A DNA stretch of 64,000 bases from Actinophytocola xinjiangensis (GTDB lineage: Bacteria; Actinomycetota; Actinomycetes; Mycobacteriales; Pseudonocardiaceae): assembly GCF_001921215.1 (NCBI RefSeq), contig NZ_MSIF01000001.1, positions 248,001-312,000 of the forward strand, in the 5' to 3' direction. Of the stretch, positions 1-8,626 are shown piece by piece. The position numbers were made by a program, and so were the translations under genes. The stretch's first letter is position 1, and every line of letters starts with the position of its first letter. The notes under the pieces were generated by a model. That model saw only the letters and a program-made list of their open reading frames with translations. It searched no databases and was not told the origin of the DNA.

Positions 1-1
1 C

Positions 2-424
2 TACTACTACCCGACACTGGACGACCTGGTCGCCGAGGCGCTGCGCGAGGTCACCGAGGCCGCGCGCGCCGGGCTGGAGCAGTGGGCCGACCAGCTGACC
101 GGCGGCGACGACCAGGTCGGCACGCTGATCGCCCTGGTCCGCGACTGCCTCGACGACCGCGAGGTGACCCTGGTCTGCTACGAACTGACCCTCGCCGCGG
201 CCCGGGTGCCGGAACTGCGGCCGGCGGCGGTGCTGTGGATCGACGGTCTGCGCGGGATCTGCGCGCGGATCGCCGGCGGGCCGGAGCGGGGGTTCGCACT
301 GGCCGCACTGATCGACGGCACGGTGCTGCGGTCGCTGGCCAGCGGGCAGCCACCGGACGAGGAGGGGCTGCGGGCCGGTCTGGACGCCCTGGTCAACCCC
401 CGAACAACGGCAGGATCGACTTGA
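2..424 (+). CDS. TetR-family transcriptional regulator, C-terminal part (5' end outside window)
   Basis: The reading frame is open from the first bases of the window and stops at a TGA at 422-424, giving about 140 residues. It begins with YYYPTLDDLVAEAL, which matches the end of the TetR helix-turn-helix (the usual YYHF..K.DL segment) and the helix that follows. The remainder is an alpha-helical ligand-binding domain rich in Ala and Leu, ending LRAGLDALVNP. The N-terminal DNA-binding helices are cut off by the window edge. The 3' end overlaps the convergent small membrane-protein gene by 32 nt. The ligand and target genes cannot be told; the adjacent OFA carrier is a possible but unproven target. 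Confidence 0.75.
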   Translation, partial: YYYPTLDDLVAEALREVTEAARAGLEQWADQLTGGDDQVGTLIALVRDCLDDREVTLVCYELTLAAARVPELRPAAVLWIDGLRGICARIAGGPERGFALAALIDGTVLRSLASGQPPDEEGLRAGLDALVNPRTTAGST

Positions 425-530
425 TCGTCTGGTACAGGGCGTAGACCAGCGGGATGCCGACGATCAGCCACGAGACCACCAGACGCACGGACTGGTTCGG
501 CCGGCCGGCGGGTGCGGACGGTTCGGTCAC
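393..530 (-). CDS. Small single-helix partner protein of the OFA-type MFS transporter
   Basis: A 45-residue protein starting at a GTG with a GGAGGA ribosome-binding site a few bases upstream. After a polar N-terminus it has one hydrophobic helix (LVVSWLIVGIPLVYALYQTI) and a short tail ending in LPLFGG. It begins only 2 nt after the stop of the upstream MFS carrier gene, so the two are almost certainly co-transcribed. Short proteins of this shape are repeatedly found beside oxalate/formate-antiporter-like carriers in actinobacteria and are annotated as an MFS transporter small subunit. I infer that role from size, topology and position. The stop lies inside the end of the convergent TetR gene. 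Confidence 0.65.
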   Translation of the reverse strand: MTEPSAPAGRPNQSVRLVVSWLIVGIPLVYALYQTIKSILPLFGG

Positions 531-532
531 GG

Positions 533-1936
533 CTACTTCCTCCCTGCCTCGGCGAACGCGTCGGTGGTGTCGGCCGACTCGTGGAACCGGGTGGCGACCG
601 GGCGGACCAGCAGGTTCGCCACGAAACCGACGGCGAGCACCCCGATCATGGTGAACAGTGCCGGCCGGTAGTCGGCCGCGACGAGCTCGCCCGGTTCGCC
701 CCGGGCGTCCAGGAAACCGTTGATGATCAGCGGTCCGGCGATGCCGGCCGCCGACCAGGCCGTCAGCAGGCGGCCGTGGATCGCGCCGACCTGGTAGGTG
801 CCGAACAGGTCGCGCAGGTAGGCGGGAACGGTGGCGAAACCGCCGCCGTAGAAGGAGATGATCACGGCGGCGAGCAGGACGAAGACGGCGGTCGAGGTGT
901 GTCCGGCGACCGCCAGCAGGAAGTAGAGCACCATCCCGACGCCCAGGTACATGACGTAGGTCGGCTTGCGGCCGAGGAAGTCCGAGGTGGACGACCAGGC
1001 GAACCTGCCGGCCATGTTGAAGATCGAGAGCAGACCGACGAACGCGGTGGCGGCCGTGGTCGCGACGCTGGACGTGCCGCCCTCGCGGAAGAAGTCCTGG
1101 ATCATCGGGCTGGCCTGTTCCAGGATGCCGATGCCGGCAGTCACGTTGCAGAACAACGCCGTCCACAGCAACCAGAACTGCGGGGTCCTGATGGCATTGG
1201 CCGCCGACACGTTCGCCGTGGTGACCAGCGGTTTCGCCTTCAGTTTGGTCGGGTCGAAGCCGGCGGGGCGCCAGCCTGGCGGCGGCACCTTGACGTTGAA
1301 CACGCCGAGCATCATCACCAGGAAGTAGCCGATGCCCAGGGTGAGGAACAGCTTCGCGACGGCGTCGCCGGAGGCGACCGAGGACGCGACCGAGGAGTCG
1401 TAGGCTGGGTCGTAGAACGACATCAGCTGGCGTGAGAGCGGCGAGGCGACCAGGGCGCCGCCGCCGAACCCCATGATCGCCATGCCGGTGGCCAGGCCCG
1501 GCCGGTCGGGGAACCACTTGATCAGCGTGGACACCGGCGAGATGTAGCCGATGCCCAGGCCGATACCGCCGATGAACCCGTACCCCAGGTACACCAGCCA
1601 GAGTTGGCCGGTCGCGATGCCCAGGGCGCCGATCAGGAAGCCCGCCGCCCAGAAGCACGCTGCGGTGAACATGGCCGCGCGCGGGCCGACCCGCTCGACC
1701 CAGGTGCCCATGATCGCGGCCGAGACACCGAGCATGACGATCGCGATGGAGAAGACGATGCCGACGGCGGTCAGGCTGGTGTCGAAGTGTTCGACCAGCG
1801 CGTTCTTGTACACGCTGGTCGCGTAGGCCTGACCGATGCACAGGTGGATCGCCAGCGCGGCGGGCGGGATGAGCCACCTGCTGTAGCCCGGACTGGCGAC
1901 TGTGTGCTCGCGATCGAGGAACGACAGGGCGGCCAC
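533..1936 (-). CDS. OFA-family (OxlT-like) MFS carboxylate transporter
   Basis: A 467-residue, 12-helix major facilitator protein of the oxalate:formate antiporter family. The diagnostic stretch GYGFIGGIGLGIGYISPVS followed by LIKWFPDRPGLATG lies around residues 117-150 and is typical of OFA carriers. It probably exchanges or takes up a small mono- or dicarboxylate across the cytoplasmic membrane; the substrate cannot be fixed from sequence. The start is a GTG at 1936 preceded by GGAGGT at good spacing. It is followed after 2 nt by the small membrane partner and preceded by a LysR gene on the same strand, which suggests LysR control. No oxalyl-CoA or formate enzyme is seen nearby. Confidence 0.85.
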   Translation of the reverse strand: MAALSFLDREHTVASPGYSRWLIPPAALAIHLCIGQAYATSVYKNALVEHFDTSLTAVGIVFSIAIVMLGVSAAIMGTWVERVGPRAAMFTAACFWAAGFLIGALGIATGQLWLVYLGYGFIGGIGLGIGYISPVSTLIKWFPDRPGLATGMAIMGFGGGALVASPLSRQLMSFYDPAYDSSVASSVASGDAVAKLFLTLGIGYFLVMMLGVFNVKVPPPGWRPAGFDPTKLKAKPLVTTANVSAANAIRTPQFWLLWTALFCNVTAGIGILEQASPMIQDFFREGGTSSVATTAATAFVGLLSIFNMAGRFAWSSTSDFLGRKPTYVMYLGVGMVLYFLLAVAGHTSTAVFVLLAAVIISFYGGGFATVPAYLRDLFGTYQVGAIHGRLLTAWSAAGIAGPLIINGFLDARGEPGELVAADYRPALFTMIGVLAVGFVANLLVRPVATRFHESADTTDAFAEAGRK

Positions 1937-2039
1937 GACACACCTCCGTACGGGGAGCGTATGCGGTATGCAGGGAACCTAGTTCACAACCTACAACGGC
2001 CGGTTCGACCTGGGGAGAAATTCTCGGAGGGCGCGAAAA

Positions 2040-2963
2040 TCAGGCCAGGTACCGCTGGACCAGCTCGTCGAGCCGGGCGTGCACGTCGACCCGGTGCGCG
2101 GTGTCCAGCAACGCCCTGGCCAGCATCGGTTCCGGGTCGCGGTCGGCCAGGACCAGCCCGACCTGGTACTCGCGGCGCGGCCGTTCCAACGGCACCACCC
2201 GCAGCCCCTCCGGCACGCCGAACACGTGCAGCCAGGCGTGCGCGATGACCCCCGACCACTGCCGGGTGGCGACGTGCGCGTAGATCGAGGACACGCTGTC
2301 GGCCTCGACCGACGGGGTGACCGTGACGCCGGCCTCGGCGAAGTTCCGGTCGAGGATGCGGCGGTGCTGCATGACCGGCGCCAGCATGCACAGCGGGGTC
2401 TCGGCCAGCTCCTGCCAGCCGACCGAGTCGCGGGTGGCGAACTCGCCGTCGACGGCGGTGAGCAGCAGGTAGCGCTCGCGGTAGAGCGGCACGACGCGGA
2501 CCGTGCCCAGCGGCTCGTTGTCCACGTAGGTCATGCCGATGTCGAGGTCGAACTCGGCCAGCCGTTGCACGATCTCCTTGCTGGACAACGACTCGATCGA
2601 CACCCGCAGCTGCGGGTGGCGTTCGGACAGCGGGGTCGTGAGCAGCGAGGCGAGGGTGATCGCGGTGGGGATCGCGCCGATGCGCAGCACCCCGGACAGG
2701 CCGCCGCGCATGCTGGACAGCTCGTGGCGCATGGCGTCCTGCTCGGCGAGGATGCGGTGCGCCCACCGCAGGACCTGTTTGCCCTCCGGGGTGAAACCCT
2801 CGAAACGTTGCCCGCGCTGGACGATCTGCACGTCGAGCTCGGCCTCCAGCTTGCGGATGGCGGCGGAGAGCGCGGGTTGGGAGACGTGGCAGGACTGCGC
2901 CGCGCGACCGAAGTGACCTTCCCGCGCCAACGCGCTCAGGTACTCCAACTGGCGCAGCAACAT
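2040..2963 (-). CDS. LysR-family transcriptional regulator
   Basis: A 307-residue LysR-type regulator. Residues 1-60 form the winged helix-turn-helix, with HFGRAAQSCHVSQPALSAAI and the KLEAELDVQIVQR signature. Residues 90-300 form a periplasmic-binding-protein-like effector domain. I chose the ATG at 2963; a TTG two codons upstream (2969) is possible, and neither has a strong ribosome-binding site. The gene is transcribed toward the OFA carrier with a 103-nt gap, so carrier expression could be read-through or from its own LysR-controlled promoter. LysR proteins of this type occur beside formate/oxalate transport and oxidation genes in actinobacteria, which agrees with the neighbour, but the effector is unknown. 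Confidence 0.85.
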   Translation of the reverse strand: MLLRQLEYLSALAREGHFGRAAQSCHVSQPALSAAIRKLEAELDVQIVQRGQRFEGFTPEGKQVLRWAHRILAEQDAMRHELSSMRGGLSGVLRIGAIPTAITLASLLTTPLSERHPQLRVSIESLSSKEIVQRLAEFDLDIGMTYVDNEPLGTVRVVPLYRERYLLLTAVDGEFATRDSVGWQELAETPLCMLAPVMQHRRILDRNFAEAGVTVTPSVEADSVSSIYAHVATRQWSGVIAHAWLHVFGVPEGLRVVPLERPRREYQVGLVLADRDPEPMLARALLDTAHRVDVHARLDELVQRYLA

Positions 2964-3113
2964 GGACAAAGAGATACCCCCTTGACAGCCGTCGGTAAAG
3001 CCGGCACGGGTCTTGCCTCGACGGAGTTACCCTTCCGAAGGTGGAAGGTGACCGACTGTGTCTGAGTGACCCGCGTCCACGACGAGACACCGACGGGCTG
3101 ACGGATCAGGCGG

Positions 3114-4313
3114 TCAGGTGATCCGGATCGGGTTGACCAGGTCCGCGGTGACGGTGAGCAGCAGCAGGGCGCCGCCGAGCAGGACCAGGGTCAGGGTGAC
3201 GGTGGACAGCCGGGTGTAGTCGACGGGCGCGGCGGCCACCAGGCCCCGGCGTCGCCGGCGGCGGTTGCGCAGGTGTTCGTAGCTGACCACCGCGATGTGT
3301 CCGCCGTCCAGCGGCAGCAGCGGCAGCAGGTTGAACACGGCCATGAAGAAGTTGAGGCCGGCCAACAGAAGCAGGAACAGCGACCACAGGCCGGCCGCGA
3401 CGGCCTCACCGCCGATGCGGCTGGCGCCCACGACGCTGATCGGGGTGTTCGGGTCACGTTCGCCGCCGAAGATCGAGCTGACCAGCGCCGGGACGCGTTC
3501 GGGGAACTCGACCAGGCGGTGGAAGGTCTGGACGAACATGTCGGCGGAGAACGACATCGTGGCCGGGACCGCCGACAGCGGGCCGTAGGCGAAGGCCGTC
3601 GTGGTGGACACACCGGCCACCCCGACCTCGACCGGTCCGGTGTCCGACGGGCGGGTGACGGTCGGGACGTCGACGGTCAGCGTCAGCACCTGGTCGTCGC
3701 GCTGGACGGTGAACGCGGTCGGCCCGGCGGCGTCGCGGACCTCGGCGACCATCTCCGGCCAGGTGGGCGTCGGGGTGCCGGCCACGGCGAGGATCTCGTC
3801 GCCCGGCCGGATCCCGGCGGCCCGTGCCGGGCCGGTCGCCGAGGGCGGGCAGGTGGGGTTGGCCAGGTCCTCGGCGGTGCGCGCGTCGGTCACGCACGGC
3901 GCGGTGGTGGTGACGACCGGTTTCTCGGTCAGGTTCGGCAGACCCAGGGTGGTGGCCAGGGCGTAGAGCAGGACGAAACCCAGCAGCAGATGGGTCACCG
4001 GGCCGGCGGCCATGACCGTATTGCGTTTCCACGTCTTGTGTTTCCACATGGCCCGGCGTTCCTCGTCCGGCGTGAGGTCGTCGAGGGTGGTCATGCCGGC
4101 GATCTCGCAGAACCCGCCGAAGGGCAGGGCCTTGAGGCCGTACTCGGTCTCACCGCGCCGGAAGGAGAACACCGTCGGGCCGACACCGACGAAGTAGCGG
4201 CGGACCTTCATGCCGAACGCCTTGGCCGCCACCAGATGCCCGGCCTCGTGCAGCGACAGCGACAGACACACGCCCAGCACGAACAGCAGCACGCCGAGGA
4301 GGTAGGCCAGCAT
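3114..4313 (-). CDS. M50 site-2 protease (Rip1/RseP-like intramembrane metalloprotease)
   Basis: A 399-residue membrane protease. The zinc motif HEAGH is at residues 22-26 in the first helix, and the second metal ligand motif LDGGH is at 335-339 (Asp336). Between them is one PDZ-like domain, about residues 160-225, with AAGIRPGDEILAVAG. The FFMAVFNLLPLLPLDGG segment is typical of RseP/Rip1. Such enzymes cut transmembrane anti-sigma factors and other membrane proteins inside the bilayer. In most actinobacteria the main copy sits between dxr and ispG; here neither is present, so this may be a second paralogue. An Arg-rich loop (residues about 350-357) follows the LDGGH helix. Confidence 0.9.
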   Translation of the reverse strand: MLAYLLGVLLFVLGVCLSLSLHEAGHLVAAKAFGMKVRRYFVGVGPTVFSFRRGETEYGLKALPFGGFCEIAGMTTLDDLTPDEERRAMWKHKTWKRNTVMAAGPVTHLLLGFVLLYALATTLGLPNLTEKPVVTTTAPCVTDARTAEDLANPTCPPSATGPARAAGIRPGDEILAVAGTPTPTWPEMVAEVRDAAGPTAFTVQRDDQVLTLTVDVPTVTRPSDTGPVEVGVAGVSTTTAFAYGPLSAVPATMSFSADMFVQTFHRLVEFPERVPALVSSIFGGERDPNTPISVVGASRIGGEAVAAGLWSLFLLLLAGLNFFMAVFNLLPLLPLDGGHIAVVSYEHLRNRRRRRRGLVAAAPVDYTRLSTVTLTLVLLGGALLLLTVTADLVNPIRIT

Positions 4314-4415
4314 GCGCCAACACTGCCAGCGGCGGGGTGAAGTGACCGTTGGGGTAGCCGAGGACGCGAAACCGGCGTCGGTCCCGGTGTGACGACGCGA
4401 GCCCCGCGCCGATCG

Positions 4416-6239
4416 TCACGCCTCGGCGAGCGTGTCCAGGATCTGTTGGCCGTACTTGGCCAGCTTGTTCTCGCCGACGCCGTTGACCGTGCCGAGCTGG
4501 GCCAGGGTCGCCGGGGCGTCGGTGGCGATCTGGCGCAGCGTGGCGTCGTGGAAGATCACGTACGCCGGGACGCCCTGTTCCTTGGCGGTCGCGCCGCGCC
4601 ACGCGCGCAGCCGCTCGAAGACCGGCTTGGCCTCCGGCGCCAGCTCCACGACCGGGGTCGACCGGGAGCGGCTGGCGGACTTGGTGGGGCGCTTGGGTTC
4701 GGTGCGCAGCCGGACCTCACGGCGCCGGCCGAGCACCTCGGCGCTCGCCTCGGTGAGGACCAGCGTGCCGTGGTCGCCCTCGACGGTCAGCAGGCCCTGC
4801 GCCAGCAGTTGGCGCACGACCGTGCGCCACTCCGGCTCGGACAGGTCGGTGCCGACCCCGAACACCGTCAGCGTCTCGTGGCGGTGCTGGGTGACCTTCG
4901 CCGTCGTGCGTCCCAGCAGGATGTCGACGACGTGGCCGACACCGAACTTCTGGCGGCGTTCCCGGTCGAGCCGGTAGACCGTGGACAACACCTTCTGCGC
5001 GGCGATCGTGCCGTCCCAGGACTCCGGCGGCGACTGGCAGGTGTCGCAGTTGCCGCACGGGGTGGCCTGCTCGTCGAAGTAGTTCAGCAGCTGCACGCGG
5101 CGGCACTCCACGGTCTCGCACAGCGCCAGCATCGCGTCGAGGTGGGTGCCCAGGCGGCGGCGGTGCGCGTCGTCGCCCTCGGAGGTGGCGATCATCTTGC
5201 GCTGCTGCACGACATCGGCCAGGCCGTAGGCCAGCCACGCCGTGGACGGCAGGCCGTCGCGGCCGGCGCGGCCGGTCTCCTGGTAGTAGCCCTCGACCGA
5301 CTTGGGCAGGTCGAGGTGGGCGACGAACCGCACGTCCGGTTTGTCGATCCCCATGCCGAAGGCGATCGTGGCGACCACGACCAGACCGTCCTCGCGCAGG
5401 AACCGCGACTGGTTCGCCGCGCGGGTCCGCGCGTCCAGCCCGGCGTGGTAGGGCAGCGCCTCGATCCCGTTCTGGCTCAGGAAAGCGGCCGTGCGTTCGG
5501 TGGAGGCGCGGGACAGGCAGTAGACGATGCCCGCGTCGCCCCGGTGCTCGGTGGTGAGCAGCTCCAGCAGCTGCTGCTCGGGCTTGTTCTTCGACACGAT
5601 CCGGTACTGGATGTTGGGACGGTCGAAGCTGGCGACGAAGTGCCGCGCCTCGGTCAGGTTGAGCCGGGTGGCGATCTCCGCGCGGGTGGCCTCGGTGGCG
5701 GTGGCGGTCAGCGCGATCCGGGGCACCGTCGGCCAGCGCTCGTGCAGCGCCGACAGCCCGAGGTAGTCGGGGCGGAAGTCGTGGCCCCACTGGGCGACAC
5801 AGTGCGCCTCGTCGATCGCGAACACCGAGATCCGGCCCTGGTCGAGCAGCCGCTGGGTCGACTCGACGGTCAGCCGCTCCGGCGCGAGGTACAGCAGGTC
5901 CAGCTCGTCGTTCAGGAACTCGTTCTCGACCAGCCGCCGGTCCTCGAAGTGCTGGGTGGAGTTGAGGAAGCCGGCCCGCACACCGAGCGCGCGCAACGCG
6001 TCGACCTGGTCCTGCATCAGCGCGATCAGTGGGGAGACGACGACGCCGACACCGGGCCGCACGAGCGAGGGGATCTGGTAGCACAGCGACTTCCCGCCGC
6101 CGGTGGGCATCAGCACCAGCGCGTCACCACCGTCGACGACGTGGTCGATGATCTGCTGCTGTTCGCCGCGGAAGGCGTCGTAGCCGAACACGCGACGCAA
6201 CGTGTGCAGGGCGGGGGTGTCGGTGTGTGGCACGGTCAC
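4416..6239 (-). CDS. recQ: ATP-dependent DNA helicase RecQ
   Basis: A 607-residue SF2 3'-5' DNA helicase used in recombination and fork repair. Visible motifs in order are PTGGGKS (Walker A, about residues 45-51), DEAH (about 143-146), TATAT (motif III), the motif V/VI region with [12 protein letters not shown] and [10 protein letters not shown], the RecQ zinc site (EC..R.....YF, CGNCDTC), a winged-helix domain and a C-terminal HRDC domain (about 530-605). I favour the GTG at 6239: a TAGAAT -10-like box lies 7 nt upstream, which fits a leaderless mRNA common in actinobacteria. A GTG at 6287 would add 16 unconserved residues. Four short nucleotides separate that alternative start from the preceding gene. 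Confidence 0.92.
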   Translation of the reverse strand: MTVPHTDTPALHTLRRVFGYDAFRGEQQQIIDHVVDGGDALVLMPTGGGKSLCYQIPSLVRPGVGVVVSPLIALMQDQVDALRALGVRAGFLNSTQHFEDRRLVENEFLNDELDLLYLAPERLTVESTQRLLDQGRISVFAIDEAHCVAQWGHDFRPDYLGLSALHERWPTVPRIALTATATEATRAEIATRLNLTEARHFVASFDRPNIQYRIVSKNKPEQQLLELLTTEHRGDAGIVYCLSRASTERTAAFLSQNGIEALPYHAGLDARTRAANQSRFLREDGLVVVATIAFGMGIDKPDVRFVAHLDLPKSVEGYYQETGRAGRDGLPSTAWLAYGLADVVQQRKMIATSEGDDAHRRRLGTHLDAMLALCETVECRRVQLLNYFDEQATPCGNCDTCQSPPESWDGTIAAQKVLSTVYRLDRERRQKFGVGHVVDILLGRTTAKVTQHRHETLTVFGVGTDLSEPEWRTVVRQLLAQGLLTVEGDHGTLVLTEASAEVLGRRREVRLRTEPKRPTKSASRSRSTPVVELAPEAKPVFERLRAWRGATAKEQGVPAYVIFHDATLRQIATDAPATLAQLGTVNGVGENKLAKYGQQILDTLAEA

Positions 6240-6290
6240 CCCGGCGATTCTAGGGGCGCGCCCCGACACGCCCCACGAGTTGTCCACAGG

Positions 6291-7412
6291 TCAGGCGTGG
6301 CCGCCCACCGTGACCTCGCCGATGACCAGTTCCGGTGTCGCCTCCAGGATCTCGCCGACCCGGTCCACCTGCTCGTCGAGCGCCGCGCGGCGGAACCGGC
6401 CGAACGGTTCGACGGTCAGCACGACCCTGCGGCCGGAGCGGCGCTGGTGCCACCGGCCGCGCACGACCCCGTCGATGATCATGACCTGGAAGTTCCCGGC
6501 CGCCCGGTCGAACGCCGGACCGGGGTAGAGCCGGGGGCGGTCGTTGCCCACGGCGTAGGCGTAGGTGTCGAAGTAGGGCAGCAGGCGCAGGCCCCGGGGC
6601 GGGTCGTCGGGAACGTCGGTGTCACCCCGCCACACCCACGCCGGCTCGCCGTCGACCGTCACCTCCTCCAGCGAGCCGGCCAGGTCGGTGAACACCGTGC
6701 GCGCCCAGGCCGGCGGGGCCGCCGCCCAGTTCGCGAACCGGGCCGGGGTCGAGGGCCCGAAGGCGTGCAGGTAGGCGCGCAGGATCTCGGCCGGCGCCGG
6801 GGCGGCCGGGGCGAAACCGGGCAGCCAGCGGCGCGGGTTGGTGTAGGTGACCTTGCGGCCCCGGCCCGGTCCGAAACACAGCGCCCCGCGCAGGCCGGCC
6901 AGGTGCAGTGCCTGTCGCCAGCGCGGCCACTTCCCGCCGAAGGCCTCCATCACCGGGTCGCCGGCCCACGCGCCGCACGCCGCGACGACCGCGTCGGACA
7001 GCTCGTCGATGGTCAGCTCCGCGTCGGCGACCGCGTGCTCGACCGCCGCGATCACCTGCTCGGTCTGCTCGTCGGTCATCCGCACGTGCGCCGGGGGCTG
7101 ACCGCCACCGAACGGGATGGTGCCCAGCACACCGGTCCACATCGGCAGGTCGGCGGCGGCCAGCAGATGCACGGTGCCGCGCGGTCCGAACGTCTTGACC
7201 AGGCTGTGGTCGGTCCACAGGGCCTCGCGCACGGTCTGGCGGGTCGCGCCGGCCAGCCGCAGCCCGATCGACAGCTCGGCGGCGGACATGACCTGCGCGT
7301 GTGTGCCGGCCACGGCCGACGCGACGCCGGCCGGCCCGGTGGTGAGCGGCCCGGCGAGGCCGTGCCGGGCGAGGCGGCGGGCACAGACCTGCGCCCAGGT
7401 GAACGCGGTCAT
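6291..7412 (-). CDS. Winged-helix DNA-binding protein of the AlkZ/YcaQ (HTH_42) family
   Basis: A 373-residue protein of tandem winged-helix architecture related to AlkZ and YcaQ, DNA glycosylases that excise bulky or cross-linked alkylated bases. The family's N-terminal pattern is present (AVAGTHAQVMSAAELSIGLR). In AlkZ this position holds a QxQ catalytic motif; here it reads HAQ at about residues 38-40, so the first Gln is His. Later parts match the family, including FGPRGTVHLL and a C-terminal RRSGRRVVLTVEPFGR block. A repair glycosylase is a reasonable guess, but a non-catalytic DNA-binding role is possible. It overlaps the small gene upstream by ATGA and lies downstream of the palindromic operator at 7554-7578. 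Confidence 0.75.
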   Translation of the reverse strand: MTAFTWAQVCARRLARHGLAGPLTTGPAGVASAVAGTHAQVMSAAELSIGLRLAGATRQTVREALWTDHSLVKTFGPRGTVHLLAAADLPMWTGVLGTIPFGGGQPPAHVRMTDEQTEQVIAAVEHAVADAELTIDELSDAVVAACGAWAGDPVMEAFGGKWPRWRQALHLAGLRGALCFGPGRGRKVTYTNPRRWLPGFAPAAPAPAEILRAYLHAFGPSTPARFANWAAAPPAWARTVFTDLAGSLEEVTVDGEPAWVWRGDTDVPDDPPRGLRLLPYFDTYAYAVGNDRPRLYPGPAFDRAAGNFQVMIIDGVVRGRWHQRRSGRRVVLTVEPFGRFRRAALDEQVDRVGEILEATPELVIGEVTVGGHA

Positions 7413-7555
7413 CCGCGCACCGGCTCCGCTTCGCGCACGGAGCGCATTGCCGCGACGAACGCCGGCGGCGCGGAGTCGGCGACGTGGAGCCGCGGGAAGA
7501 CCTTGCCGACGGTCCAGAGGGTCACGGTGTTCATGGCGGCGACGGTAACCGTCAT
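7409..7555 (-). CDS. Small hypothetical protein translationally coupled to the AlkZ-like gene
   Basis: An open frame of 48 residues, beginning MTVTVAAMNTVTLWTVGK and ending AEPVRG, whose TGA overlaps the ATG of the winged-helix gene (ATGA). I do not recognise it. The first ATG (7555) lies inside the left arm of the palindrome at 7554-7578; an internal ATG at 7534 is the alternative and would leave 41 residues. The tight overlap argues for a real coding unit or a translated leader that couples the downstream gene to the operator. No transmembrane helix or motif is evident. It could also be a chance frame in GC-rich DNA. Confidence 0.4.
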   Translation of the reverse strand: MTVTVAAMNTVTLWTVGKVFPRLHVADSAPPAFVAAMRSVREAEPVRG

Positions 7556-7578
7556 GTAGGTCAGAATCTGACCTACAT
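7554..7578. promoter_or_regulatory. Perfect 25-bp palindrome between divergent WYL and AlkZ-like genes
   Basis: Two perfect 12-bp arms, ATGTAGGTCAGA at 7554-7565 and its reverse complement at 7567-7578, flank a single central A. It lies 20 nt upstream of the preferred start of the WYL regulator and overlaps the start of the leftward small gene. A perfect repeat of this length in the only gap between divergent genes is the expected form of a regulator-binding site, most simply an autoregulatory operator of the WYL protein also controlling the AlkZ-like gene. Confidence 0.75.
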
Positions 7579-7597
7579 GGGTGGCAGGGTGGGCGGT

Positions 7598-8548
7598 GTG
7601 AGTGAAGCCTCAGGCCGGTTGCTGGCCCTGCTGTCGTTGTTGCAGACCCCGCGCGAGTGGCCGGGCAGCGAACTGGCGCGGCGGCTGGAGATCAGCCAGC
7701 GCACCGTCCGCCGCGACATCGACCGGCTGCGCGCCCTCGGCTACCCGGTGCACGCCACCATGGGCGCCGAGGGCGGCTACCGGCTCGCGGCCGGCGCGGC
7801 GATGCCCCCGCTGCTGCTCGACGACGAGGAGGCGGTGGCGATCACCGTCGGCCTGCGGGTGTCGGCCGGGCAGGCCGTGGCCGGCATCGGGGAGGCGTCG
7901 GTGCGGGCGCTGACCAAGCTCGAACAGGTGTTGCCGGCCCGGCTGCGCTACCGGGTCGGCGCGCTGGGCGCGGCCACGGTGACCCTGCCCGGCACCGGGC
8001 CGGACGTGGACCCGGAGATCCTGACGCTGGCCGCGGCGGCGATCGCCAACCGGGAGCGGGTGCGCTTCGCCTACCGCGCCGGCGACGGTGCGCGGAGCCG
8101 TCGGCAGGTCGAGCCGCACAACCTGGTCTCCGCCGGCCGCCGGTGGTACCTGCTGGCCCACGACCTCGACCGCGACGACTGGCGGGTCTACCGGCTCGAC
8201 CGGGTCAGCGACCCGGTGGCCACCGGCGCCCGGTTCACGCCGCGGGCGGTGCCCGGCGGCGACGCGGCCGCGTTCGTCACCGCCAGGATGTACTCGACCG
8301 TGCCGAGCTTCCAGGCGGTGGTGACACTGCACCTGCCGGCCGCCGACGTGCCGCCGCACCTGGGCGGGCGGGTGACCCCCGTCGATGACGGCCGGTGCCG
8401 ATGGGAGAGTGTGGCCGACACCGTCGAGTGGTTGGCCTTCCGGCTGCTCACGCTCGGGTGCGAGTTCGACGCGCACGAGCCGGCTGAGCTGGTGGAACAC
8501 CTGGCCACGGTGTCCGCTCGCGCCGCGCGGGCAACTGGTGGGAAATAG
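7598..8548 (+). CDS. YafY/WYL-family transcriptional regulator
   Basis: A 316-residue regulator. Residues 1-60 form an HTH_11 winged helix (SELARRLEISQRTVRRDIDR), followed by the conserved LRALGYPV segment. The WYL domain is central (RRWYLLAHDLDRDDWRVYRL at about 195-215, with the W-Y-L triad). A WCX-like C-terminal domain follows. I chose the GTG at 7598 (VSEASGRLLALL), the family's usual N-terminus; an ATG at 7577 would start inside the palindrome. WYL domains sense nucleic acids or small ligands and often control DNA-damage or defence genes, so control of the divergent AlkZ-like gene is plausible. Downstream is a 78-nt gap before the DGPF operon. Confidence 0.88.
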   Translation: MSEASGRLLALLSLLQTPREWPGSELARRLEISQRTVRRDIDRLRALGYPVHATMGAEGGYRLAAGAAMPPLLLDDEEAVAITVGLRVSAGQAVAGIGEASVRALTKLEQVLPARLRYRVGALGAATVTLPGTGPDVDPEILTLAAAAIANRERVRFAYRAGDGARSRRQVEPHNLVSAGRRWYLLAHDLDRDDWRVYRLDRVSDPVATGARFTPRAVPGGDAAAFVTARMYSTVPSFQAVVTLHLPAADVPPHLGGRVTPVDDGRCRWESVADTVEWLAFRLLTLGCEFDAHEPAELVEHLATVSARAARATGGK

Positions 8549-8626
8549 TCTGGGGCGCGTGTCGATCCGGCCTCGGTGTGTTCGACGCCAGGTTGACGCC
8601 GGAACTGACCGAAGGGGAGTGACAAC

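Noticed and set aside
4389-7559. Very long open frame on the + strand (more than 1000 codons) opposite recQ and the AlkZ-like gene
   Set aside because: It is antisense to genes with clear domains and its product is low-complexity, rich in Arg, Gly and Ala without motifs, as expected of shadow frames in GC-rich DNA.
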